This document shows positions 17,225-24,341 of a stretch of DNA of 64,000 nt, one piece after another. Numbering within the stretch: the first letter of the stretch is position 1; each line of letters starts with the position of its first letter. This DNA is from an uncultured Prevotella sp. (lineage in GTDB: Bacteria > Bacteroidota > Bacteroidia > Bacteroidales > Bacteroidaceae), in contig CAMUYR010000006.1 in the NCBI GenBank assembly GCA_947164965.1, positions 1 to 64,000 on the forward strand. The letters are read 5' to 3'. Under the pieces are notes generated by a model. It made no database searches and was not told the DNA's origin. It saw only the letters and a list, made by a program, of their open reading frames with translations. A program made the translations under genes and the position numbers.

Positions 17225-17257
17225 ATTGACAATTGATAATTGCCAATGGAGAATTAT
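17225..17257. repeat. interspersed AT-rich repeat
   Basis: The stretch contains CAATTGATAATT and GGAGAATT. The same two words, in a different order and on the other strand, occur at 9352-9373 before dnaX. It seems to belong to a family of short dispersed intergenic repeats. Confidence 0.4.
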
Positions 17258-17269
17258 CATTTTTTAACG

Positions 17270-17884
17270 TTACTCCTTGGGTTTAGGCTCTTTTTTAGCC
17301 AACATCACCACTTTATAGACAAAATCAGTGGTCCACTGCTGCGAGAAACCTAACTTCTGGGCATACTGGCGAATAGCCACTACAGTCTTCATAACACCAG
17401 CATCGGAGAAGTCGTTCTTCGTGAAAATGTCGTTCACCGTTTTTTCTGTCATCGTACGGATGGCACTCTTGAAAATGCTGGGCACGCGAAGTTTGAACTT
17501 CATGAGATTGCCAGTGAGCATCATCAGATCCTGCGTAAACCCTGAGAACTGATACATATAGGTCTGCACATCCTGGGGCTTCTTGCAGCGCTTGCGAATG
17601 CTGGCATCAATCTCTTTGGTAAAGTTGTCGTTCATACCATAGAGCTCTTTCAGCATCTTGTTGCAGCGTGACTTCTCAGCCAAGCCCAGGCGATTGTTCT
17701 GGGTTGGAACCTTCAGTGTAGCCTTAAAAACACGCAAGTCTGGCAATGCTGCCAAGTTGCTGATACCCAAGTCGGCAGCCATGACTGCCTGGAAATATAC
17801 ACGAATCAAGGTCATGAAATCTTCCATGCCACCTGCCTTCTGCTGTTCCTCCTTTTTTCCGAATAATTTAGATAAAAATCCCAT
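17270..17884 (-). CDS. conserved-looking helical protein of unknown function
   Basis: This 204-aa soluble, mostly helical, basic protein begins MGFLSKLFGKKEEQQ, an amphipathic and basic N-terminus that could touch the membrane. No signal peptide, TM helix or catalytic motif is seen. It is monocistronic with a good -7 box, next to rmlA in a divergent arrangement. I do not recognise the family. Confidence 0.7.
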   Translation of the reverse strand: MGFLSKLFGKKEEQQKAGGMEDFMTLIRVYFQAVMAADLGISNLAALPDLRVFKATLKVPTQNNRLGLAEKSRCNKMLKELYGMNDNFTKEIDASIRKRCKKPQDVQTYMYQFSGFTQDLMMLTGNLMKFKLRVPSIFKSAIRTMTEKTVNDIFTKNDFSDAGVMKTVVAIRQYAQKLGFSQQWTTDFVYKVVMLAKKEPKPKE

Positions 17885-17904
17885 ATTTGTAATATTTTGC
17901 GGTG

Positions 17905-17912
17905 CAAAGGTA
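17905..17912 (-). promoter_or_regulatory. -7 box of the 204-aa protein gene
   Basis: TACCTTTG on the minus strand, 20 nt before the ATG. Confidence 0.6.
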
Positions 17913-17920
17913 CAAATTTT

Positions 17921-17948
17921 AAGTGAAAAGTGAAGAGTGAAAAGTGAA
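17921..17948. repeat. 7-bp tandem repeat (AAGTGAA)x4
   Basis: Four heptamers, three identical and one GAGTGAA, lie between two divergent promoters and occupy the -33 region of the rmlA promoter. Confidence 0.75.
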
Positions 17949-17955
17949 AAATTCG

Positions 17956-17963
17956 TATATTTG
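17956..17963 (+). promoter_or_regulatory. -7 box of rmlA
   Basis: TATATTTG ends 30 nt before the ATG at 17994; the -33 region lies in the heptamer array. Confidence 0.55.
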
Positions 17964-17993
17964 CAGCGGAAAACTTTAAAAACAAGTGAAAAT

Positions 17994-18872
17994 ATGAAAG
18001 GTATCGTATTAGCTGGAGGCAGTGGAACGCGCCTCTACCCCATCACGAAAGGTGTTTCGAAGCAGCTGATTCCCATCTTCGACAAGCCCATGATTTACTA
18101 TCCCATCTCCACCCTGATGCTGGCTGGTATTCGCGAGATTCTGATCATCTCAACACCATATGACCTGCCTGCTTTCAAACGCCTGTTGGGCGATGGGAGC
18201 GAACTGGGTGTTCGTTTCGAATATGCTGAGCAGCCCAGTCCTGACGGATTGGCACAGGCTTTTATTATTGGCGAGAAGTTTATAGGTGACGATTGCGCTT
18301 GTCTGGTACTAGGTGATAATATCTTCTATGGCAGTGGCTTTACGGGCATGCTGAAGCAGGCCGTGAAGAGCGCTGAAGAAGACGGACGCGCCACTGTGTT
18401 TGGTTACTACGTGAACGATCCTGAGCGCTATGGTGTGGCAGAATTCGATAAAGACGGCAACTGCCTGAGCATCGAAGAAAAGCCAGCCAAGCCTAAGTCA
18501 AACTACGCTGTTGTAGGTCTCTATTTCTATCCTAATAGTGTGGTGGAGATTGCCAAGAATATCAAGCCATCGGCCCGTGGTGAACTGGAGATTACTACTG
18601 TAAACCAGAAGTATCTGGAAGACAAGAATCTGCTGGTTCAGACGCTGCAGCGAGGTTTTGCCTGGCTCGACACTGGTACTCACGACTCACTCAGTGAAGC
18701 CTCTACCTTCATTGAGGTCATCGAGAAGCGCCAAGGTCTCAAGGTGGCTTGTCTTGAGGAGATTGCCTACAAGCGTGGCTGGATAGACAAGGAACAACTA
18801 AAAAAACTGGCCGAGCCAATGATTAAGAATGACTACGGCCAGTATCTCATGCGTCGTGCTGAGGAGAAGTAA
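17994..18872 (+). CDS. rmlA: glucose-1-phosphate thymidylyltransferase
   Basis: This 292-aa cytosolic enzyme makes dTDP-glucose, the first step to dTDP-rhamnose. The nucleotide-binding loop [16 protein letters not shown] starts at the chosen [41 protein letters not shown] and [11 protein letters not shown] follow, all RmlA signatures. The frame is open 19 codons upstream, but that part overlaps the promoter. The matching reductase gene rfbD is 20 kb away; rmlB and rmlC are not in the window. Its stop abuts the stop of the convergent fusion gene with no gap. Confidence 0.95.
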   Translation: MKGIVLAGGSGTRLYPITKGVSKQLIPIFDKPMIYYPISTLMLAGIREILIISTPYDLPAFKRLLGDGSELGVRFEYAEQPSPDGLAQAFIIGEKFIGDDCACLVLGDNIFYGSGFTGMLKQAVKSAEEDGRATVFGYYVNDPERYGVAEFDKDGNCLSIEEKPAKPKSNYAVVGLYFYPNSVVEIAKNIKPSARGELEITTVNQKYLEDKNLLVQTLQRGFAWLDTGTHDSLSEASTFIEVIEKRQGLKVACLEEIAYKRGWIDKEQLKKLAEPMIKNDYGQYLMRRAEEK

Positions 18873-20807
18873 TTATTTCGAGAAATAACGCACGCAATTG
18901 CGCAAGGCTGTGGGATTGCCCATATCATACATGGTTCCCTTGAGCCTTATACCCATCATGCCGCTCTTCTGGCGAACAGCCTCAAGGGCGGCAGTCAGTT
19001 CTATCTCTCGCGTCATATCCCCCGCCTCGTCAGCTTGCATAATATCAGACTCCAACTGTGCAAACACTTCAGGTGTGAGGATGTACTGTCCAAAGACAGA
19101 GTAATACTCGCGCTCTCCCTCCTTATTGCGAACACCCAGGAATTCTTCTGCATAAGAAGCCTTTGGTTTCTCCTGCATCACTGAAACGTTCAGGATAGTA
19201 TGGTCCTTATCTTCCCACACTCCGCTCAGAATGCCATAATGGCTCACCTCTGCCAATGGTACAGGATGAATGCTGATCATCAGCTGGTTATAGCGCTCGT
19301 ATTGCTCTATCAGCTGCAGCGCACAAGGCTTGTTACTCTGGCTTCGATAGAGCGTATCGCCTAACAGAAGCAGCACAGGCTCATTATTGGCAAACTCTGC
19401 TGCCTGATAGACAGCATGTCCGAAGCCTCGCTTTTCGCGCTGGTATACATAGTGTAAGCGCTTACCAATATCCAGAATACGGTTCTCGTATTCCTGGGCT
19501 TCCTTGTTGAGTTTACGCAGGTGTTCCTCACTCAAGGGACGTTCAAAGAATTCTGTATAGAGAATGCGTTCCTCTTCCGAACCCAGCACCAGGCAGATTT
19601 CCTCTACCCCACTCTTCACCAGCTCCTCCAACAGGATCAGGATAACAGGACGTACCATACCGTCAGGACATGGAATGGGGAAGAAATCCTTCTTCAGCGA
19701 ACGGGTGGCAGGATAGAGACGAGTGCCAAAACCTGCCACAGGGATAATGGCCTTGCGAACTGTATGAACAGGACGGAGCGTCAGCGGATAAGCACGCATG
19801 CCCTGTGCGTTCAGATAGTCGATAACACGCTGCTGATCCTCTGCACTGCGAGCCAGGAACTGCACAGAACCATCGCCATGAGAGCCTACGCCTTTTCCGC
19901 CCCATACCCATTGCTGTATCTGTGGGTCCTGCAATACCTGATGCAGCTTGGGAGCCCAGAGGGCTGACGACATCGGAGCAACATACTTATCGAACATGTC
20001 TTCTGCCTCCGTCATCAGGCGCCCTAACGACTCGGCGTCGCCATTCGCCATATATTTAATCGCTTTCTGCACCAAGTCGTGGTTCCACTCACCCAGTGCC
20101 TTATGCAGGTTCTGTTCTGCCTCTGTCGATGCGAAGGGATAGGCCTTGTTAAGGTCGGACAGAATCTTAATAGTATCCTTCTCTGCACAAAGGTCAGCAA
20201 ACACCCAATATAGCGACTTCTTTACATTGAGTCCTTTCACCTCGATTTCATCACCATCAAAGGTCATCAGATTGGGTTTTACACCAAAGGCACACGCCTG
20301 GTCAAGACGTCCGCAACGGCTACTGGTACGCAGCTCACCCACATAGGCGATATTCATCTCGCCCAACGTGTTCAGATTCAGATTATATAATAAATTGAAC
20401 GCGCGCGCAACGAGGACACAGATAGCAGCACTTGACGACAAACCGCTCTTCATAGGCAGTGTCATTTTCGTGATACGAATACGCACACCACCAACCTTAT
20501 ACCATTCGAGCATATAGGAAGCAACGCCAGCACAGTAGCAGAAGAATGAACCAGAACGGGCTACCCGTTTCAGTTCTGTATCGTTCATACGACACGAGAA
20601 ATCATGCCACACACTATTGATTTCTTCTGCATCGCTATGCATCTCGAAAATGCTGGACTTCTCCACTTCTGCATATATGCCTTGTTCTATACCTGTCACA
20701 ATAGAAGCACCAGGCATAATGTCAGCATTCATCGTACGATAGTGACCTGCCCAGTCTGTATGTTCTCCAAAAAGGCACAAACGGCCAGGAACGAAAAGCT
20801 TTATCAT
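18873..20807 (-). CDS. GHMP sugar kinase fused to GalU-like nucleotidyltransferase
   Basis: A single 644-aa frame carries two enzyme domains. Residues 1-345 form a GHMP kinase close to galactokinases: GRLCLFGEHTDW (9-19), the ATP loop LPMKSGLSSSAA (117-128), CGRLDQ with the likely catalytic Asp169, and a third glycine motif GGKGVGSHGDGS (303-314). Residues 350-644 form a sugar-1-phosphate uridylyltransferase: KAIIPVAGFGTRLYPATRSL, LLLGDTLY and the QEKPKA block, as in GalU. The likely role is to phosphorylate a sugar at C1 and pass it to UDP-sugar formation. The exact sugar is unknown. The domain order is opposite to the known Bacteroides Fkp fucose enzyme. The ATG giving MIKLFVPGR was chosen. 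Confidence 0.85.
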   Translation of the reverse strand: MIKLFVPGRLCLFGEHTDWAGHYRTMNADIMPGASIVTGIEQGIYAEVEKSSIFEMHSDAEEINSVWHDFSCRMNDTELKRVARSGSFFCYCAGVASYMLEWYKVGGVRIRITKMTLPMKSGLSSSAAICVLVARAFNLLYNLNLNTLGEMNIAYVGELRTSSRCGRLDQACAFGVKPNLMTFDGDEIEVKGLNVKKSLYWVFADLCAEKDTIKILSDLNKAYPFASTEAEQNLHKALGEWNHDLVQKAIKYMANGDAESLGRLMTEAEDMFDKYVAPMSSALWAPKLHQVLQDPQIQQWVWGGKGVGSHGDGSVQFLARSAEDQQRVIDYLNAQGMRAYPLTLRPVHTVRKAIIPVAGFGTRLYPATRSLKKDFFPIPCPDGMVRPVILILLEELVKSGVEEICLVLGSEEERILYTEFFERPLSEEHLRKLNKEAQEYENRILDIGKRLHYVYQREKRGFGHAVYQAAEFANNEPVLLLLGDTLYRSQSNKPCALQLIEQYERYNQLMISIHPVPLAEVSHYGILSGVWEDKDHTILNVSVMQEKPKASYAEEFLGVRNKEGEREYYSVFGQYILTPEVFAQLESDIMQADEAGDMTREIELTAALEAVRQKSGMMGIRLKGTMYDMGNPTALRNCVRYFSK

Positions 20808-20841
20808 AATAAAATCGTTAAATTTAGGTTGTAAATATGCA

Positions 20842-20872
20842 CAAAGGTACGAAAAAATGGGCAAAAATCAAA
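20842..20872 (-). promoter_or_regulatory. promoter of the kinase/nucleotidyltransferase gene
   Basis: On the minus strand TTTG (20872-20869), a 19-nt spacer and TACCTTTG (20849-20842) match the Bacteroidota consensus exactly. The leader is about 30 nt. Confidence 0.65.
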
Positions 20873-20922
20873 GAAAAAGTCATTTTTTTCTCATTTTTTT
20901 TGGCAGAATAGATAAAAATACA

Positions 20923-20930
20923 TACTTTTG
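20923..20930 (+). promoter_or_regulatory. -7 box of the sigma factor gene
   Basis: TACTTTTG, with a long leader of about 80 nt to the ATG at 21019. Confidence 0.45.
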
Positions 20931-21018
20931 CAAACGACAAATAAAAAAAGTTAATAACACAATATTAAAATTTTACTGCCTATCGACGTAATTTCTACTT
21001 CATAAAAATGTAAACGAT

Positions 21019-21618
21019 ATGAAGAATTATGAAAGTATGACTGACGAACAGTTAGCCATGCAATACGTAGAAGGAGACAACAGTGCTTTTGATGTGTTAT
21101 TGGCTCGTAACCAACAGAAGCTTTACAACTACATCCACTTCGTGGTTCGCGACCCCGAAGCAGCTAACGATGTGTTTCAAGAAACGTTCTTAAAGGTCAT
21201 CACCAGATTGCAGGAGGGCCGCTATACCGATTCCGGCAAGTTCTCGTTCTGGCTCACACGCATAGCTCACAATATCGTGATGGACCGCTATCGCCAGCAG
21301 AAGAGCGAGCACATTGTGGAAGCCTCGGAAGAAAACGACCTCAACAAGCTGCGCTCGCAAGATCTTATGGACATCAATCGCGAGAACGAGATTGTCAACA
21401 CACAGATTCTGCAGGATGTCCGCAACCTCATGGACATCTTACCTACTCCACAGCGTGAAGTAGTATACATGCGATACTATCAAGACTTGTCGTTTAAGGA
21501 GATTGCAGAAGCTACTGGTGTCAGCATCAACACCTCGTTGGGACGCATGCGCTATGCTCTGATCAACATGCGACGCATGGCCAGAGAGCACAACATTCAA
21601 CTGAATTTGGAGCTGTGA
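21019..21618 (+). CDS. ECF-like sigma-70 family factor
   Basis: This 199-aa protein has sigma region 2 (NYIHFVVRDPEAANDVFQETFLKVITRL... WLTRIAHNIVMDRYRQQK) and region 4 (LPTPQREVVYMRYYQDLSFKEIAEATGVSINTSLGRMRYAL), with no region 1 or 3, the ECF layout. It would direct RNA polymerase to a set of promoters. No anti-sigma factor or FecR gene is adjacent, so it does not look like the usual SusC-linked anti-sigma system. The 80-nt leader could carry regulation. Confidence 0.88.
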   Translation: MKNYESMTDEQLAMQYVEGDNSAFDVLLARNQQKLYNYIHFVVRDPEAANDVFQETFLKVITRLQEGRYTDSGKFSFWLTRIAHNIVMDRYRQQKSEHIVEASEENDLNKLRSQDLMDINRENEIVNTQILQDVRNLMDILPTPQREVVYMRYYQDLSFKEIAEATGVSINTSLGRMRYALINMRRMAREHNIQLNLEL

Positions 21619-21642
21619 TGGCTGTTGGCTATTAGCTAACTG

Positions 21643-22293
21643 CTAAAGTGCCTTCAGAGAACTTATAACCTGCTCAGGATTCTTGCTTCCAAAGACATAA
21701 CTGCCTGCCACTAACACGTCGGCACCGGCCTTCACCAGTCGTGGAGCAGTTTCTTCCTGTACCCCACCATCTATCTCTATCAGCGCCTTCGATCCACTCT
21801 CGTCAATCAGTTTACGCAGTCGCTGCACCTTCTGGATGGTGTTCTCGATGAATTTCTGTCCGCCAAAGCCAGGATTCACACTCATCAGCAGCACCATATC
21901 GACATCGCAGATAATATCTTCGAGCAACGATACGGGCGAGGCAGGATTGAGCGTCACACCAGCCTTCATACCAGCCTGATGAATCTCCTGTACCGTGCGA
22001 TGCAGATGCGTGCATGCCTCCACGTGGACATTCATCATCATAGCACCCAATTGAGCCGTCCGCTGGATATAATGCTCAGGATGTACTATCATGTAGTGTA
22101 CATCAAGAGGTTTTTGGCATTTCTTTGCCAAGGCCTCGATGACAGGGAAACCAAAGGAGATGTTAGGAACGAATACGCCATCCATCACATCAAGATGAAG
22201 CCAATCAGCTTCACTACGATTAATCATGTCAATGTCTTTGTCGAGATGCAGGAAATCAGCTGCAAGCAGCGACGGGGATACCATTGTAGCCAT
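21643..22293 (-). CDS. rpe: ribulose-phosphate 3-epimerase
   Basis: This 216-aa TIM-barrel enzyme of the pentose phosphate pathway interconverts ribulose-5-P and xylulose-5-P. Conserved blocks are SPSLLAADF, WLHLDVMDGVFVPN, PLDVHYMIVHPE, VLLMSVNPGFGGQ and IEIDGGVQEETA, with the metal-binding His and Asp residues present. It lies downstream of fmt and a small ORF, probably in one transcript. Confidence 0.94.
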   Translation of the reverse strand: MATMVSPSLLAADFLHLDKDIDMINRSEADWLHLDVMDGVFVPNISFGFPVIEALAKKCQKPLDVHYMIVHPEHYIQRTAQLGAMMMNVHVEACTHLHRTVQEIHQAGMKAGVTLNPASPVSLLEDIICDVDMVLLMSVNPGFGGQKFIENTIQKVQRLRKLIDESGSKALIEIDGGVQEETAPRLVKAGADVLVAGSYVFGSKNPEQVISSLKAL

Positions 22294-22393
22294 TCGTCAG
22301 ATTTTTCTTTGTGTTACATATGCGCGCAAACTGTTTGATTAACAGGATGGTAGCAGGATGTGGATGAAAATCGTCTTGAGTAAAATTTGTCAT
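22256..22393 (-). CDS. possible small protein of 45 aa between fmt and rpe
   Basis: An ATG-started ORF, MTNFTQDDFHPHPATILLIK..., fills the fmt-rpe gap and overlaps the first 38 bp of rpe in another frame. The first 30 residues look protein-like (FTQDDFHP, then an amphipathic IKQFARI helix). The part that overlaps rpe is probably an unselected extension. I have the impression that a similar short FTxxDFxPxxxTLxxIxQ peptide recurs in Bacteroidales but cannot verify it. No promoter of its own was seen. Confidence 0.35.
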   Translation of the reverse strand: MTNFTQDDFHPHPATILLIKQFARICNTKKNLTNGYNGIPVAACS

Positions 22394-22450
22394 AGGCAAA
22401 CCATGTTTAGCGTTACTATCTACTATTGAAACGCAACAGGTTACCTTTTA

Positions 22451-23458
22451 TTATATTGCAGGAGAACTTTTTTTCACATGATACTGTTCAATGTCTTTCA
22501 TACCGTTCAAGAAGTCGCGAGCCATCATGCGTTTCTTACCTGCCAATTGCAGTTCTACAAGTTCAAGCAGCTCATCCTTGGCTGAGATACAGAGCGACTT
22601 ACCCTCGATACTGATAGAGCCTTCGCCCCTACCCTGTTTACCCGTCTTGTGTGTCTTATAGATTTTCAGCACGGTTTCCTTGCCATCAGGACTCGCCAGC
22701 GTTGTCCAGGCACCAGGAACAGGACTCAAGCCACGAACAAAATCATATACTTGTTTAGCCGACTTCGACCAGTCAATCTCACAAGTCTCCTTGAAGATTT
22801 TTGGAGCCGTCTTTAAAGAGGTAAGAGGTGTGAGGTAAGAGGGAAGAGAACTGTCTTCTTGCTCCTCTGTATGCGGATGTCCATCTGCAGCAACGATTGC
22901 TTCCAGCGTCTCTATACAGATTTCTGCACCCAGATGCATCAGTCCATCGTAGACGTATTCCACATCAGCATCGTCAGGAATATCGAAGGGCTTCTTCATG
23001 ATGATACGACCTGTGTCGATGTCGTGATCCAAGAAGAATGTCGTCACACCAGTCTGTGTCTCACCATTTATCACTGCCCAGTTGATGGGTGCTGCCCCAC
23101 GATACTGTGGCAACAAAGCTGCATGCACATTAAATGTACCATACGCTGGCATGGCCCACACCACCTCAGGCAACATACGGAAAGCGACCACCACTTGCAG
23201 ATTAGCCTCATACGAACGCAACTGTTCTACAAAAGCCGGATCTTTCATCTTCTCAGGCTGGAGCACTGGTAAACCGTGTTCCAATGCATACTGCTTCACT
23301 TGCGAGGGTTGCAACACACTACCGTGCCTGCCTACAGGCTTATCGGGTTGGGTGACTACTGCCACCACGTTATAATGGTTTTCCACCAGAGCCTGCAGCG
23401 TTTCCACTGCAAACTCTGGTGTACCCATGAATACTATTCTCAAATCGTTTTTATTCAT
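22451..23458 (-). CDS. fmt: methionyl-tRNA formyltransferase
   Basis: This 335-aa protein formylates initiator Met-tRNA. The start MNKNDLRIVFMGTPEFAV is the usual one in this phylum; an ATG two codons upstream is possible. The folate-binding and catalytic segment is NVHAALLPQYRGAAPINWAVINGE with the HDIDTG motif. The C-terminal domain contains WSKSAKQVYDFVRGLSPVPGAWT. Between the two domains, at about residues 203-216, the DNA is a GAGGTAAGAGG-type simple repeat translated in frame. The protein is about 20 residues longer than the E. coli enzyme, much of it in this linker. Confidence 0.93.
   Translation of the reverse strand: MNKNDLRIVFMGTPEFAVETLQALVENHYNVVAVVTQPDKPVGRHGSVLQPSQVKQYALEHGLPVLQPEKMKDPAFVEQLRSYEANLQVVVAFRMLPEVVWAMPAYGTFNVHAALLPQYRGAAPINWAVINGETQTGVTTFFLDHDIDTGRIIMKKPFDIPDDADVEYVYDGLMHLGAEICIETLEAIVAADGHPHTEEQEDSSLPSYLTPLTSLKTAPKIFKETCEIDWSKSAKQVYDFVRGLSPVPGAWTTLASPDGKETVLKIYKTHKTGKQGRGEGSISIEGKSLCISAKDELLELVELQLAGKKRMMARDFLNGMKDIEQYHVKKSSPAI
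22816..22849. repeat. simple repeat inside the fmt linker
   Basis: AGAGGTAAGAGG followed by TGTGAGGTAAGAGG and AAGAG: a purine-rich direct repeat of the kind often seen between genes in Bacteroidota. Here it is read in frame in fmt and encodes a Ser/Leu/Pro/Thr-rich linker. Confidence 0.6.
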
Positions 23459-23477
23459 CACCATTTCTTATTTGCTG

Positions 23478-23485
23478 CAAAGTTA
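23478..23485 (-). promoter_or_regulatory. -7 box of the fmt-rpe operon
   Basis: TAACTTTG on the minus strand, 19 nt before the ATG at 23458, which favours that start over 23464. Confidence 0.55.
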
Positions 23486-23559
23486 CAAATAAGTGCGCAA
23501 AAAAACAAATTAATTTGAATTTTTCGTACGCAAAAAGAAACTTCTTCGTTAACAAAAAA

Positions 23560-24315
23560 CTACATGGTGTAGAAAGCAGTCATCAAGTCTGGGCGATAGT
23601 TCTTGCTGATTTTCAACTCCTTCACATGCTGCATAGGCTCTTTGAGGATACATTGTGAGTCCTGTATCATCTTGATGTGATTGATGTTGACAATGTAGCG
23701 CTTGTGAATCTGCACTAAATCGCTACTATAGTTAAGGATGACGTCTGCAGTAGTGCGATGTCGCAGGGTATATACTGATTCATCCACGCATACAATCTCC
23801 CATATCTTTCGTCCATGGTTATAGCGGAAAAAAGCACAGTCCTCCAGTCTTAGCGTGGTGTGCTCGTTTTTAGGACTTACCACCAAAATGAGCGGTATAT
23901 GTCCTACTGAGCGAGGCAGCTGCGGAATGGTGGCTAGTTTATTCTCATAATAGCGAGTCATAATTTGGCTCAGGTCGTGTTCCGTGGGTGGTTTCAACAG
24001 ATAGTCGAAAGCCTGCCTGCGAATGGCTTCAAGCATATACTTGTCGTAGCCTGTATAAAACACGACCTTGGTTTCTGGTTTGATTTCGTTGCGGATGAGT
24101 GAACAAAATTCCAGTCCAGACATCGTGGGCAGTTCCACATCGAGGAAGATAAGGCCTGGCTCTGTGTCAATGATGTCCTTGATGGCTGTCTCAGCATCAT
24201 GGGCTGTTCCTACGACCTCCACAGAATAGTTGCTCTCCAGCATTCGTTTCAACACCTCGATGGCTTCATGATTGTCATCGACAATGAAAGCTCTAATAAG
24301 TTTTTGTTGATTCAT
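23560..24315 (-). CDS. LytTR-type response regulator
   Basis: This 251-aa protein has an N-terminal receiver domain (IRAFIVDDNHEAIEVL with the acidic pair, LIFLDVELPTMSGLEFC with the phospho-acceptor Asp, and the VFYTGYDKY and KPPTEHDL switch residues). It is followed by a LytTR DNA-binding domain (about 140-251) containing VYTLRHRTTADVI and VQIHKRYIVNINHI. It lies 26 bp after the sensor kinase gene and is surely its partner. The targets are unknown; the divergent caspase operon is a candidate. Confidence 0.88.
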   Translation of the reverse strand: MNQQKLIRAFIVDDNHEAIEVLKRMLESNYSVEVVGTAHDAETAIKDIIDTEPGLIFLDVELPTMSGLEFCSLIRNEIKPETKVVFYTGYDKYMLEAIRRQAFDYLLKPPTEHDLSQIMTRYYENKLATIPQLPRSVGHIPLILVVSPKNEHTTLRLEDCAFFRYNHGRKIWEIVCVDESVYTLRHRTTADVILNYSSDLVQIHKRYIVNINHIKMIQDSQCILKEPMQHVKELKISKNYRPDLMTAFYTM

Positions 24316-24341
24316 ATGAAAGTTATATAATACTTATCTTG

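Noticed and set aside
18873..20807. Kinase/nucleotidyltransferase fusion as two genes with a missed stop
   Set aside because: The frame is continuous across residues 340-352, and no internal start with a ribosome site or promoter was seen.
21010..21025. Further copy of the CG-centred operator at the sigma factor start
   Set aside because: It matches only about nine positions and overlaps the ATG, not the region 50-60 bp upstream of a -7 box.
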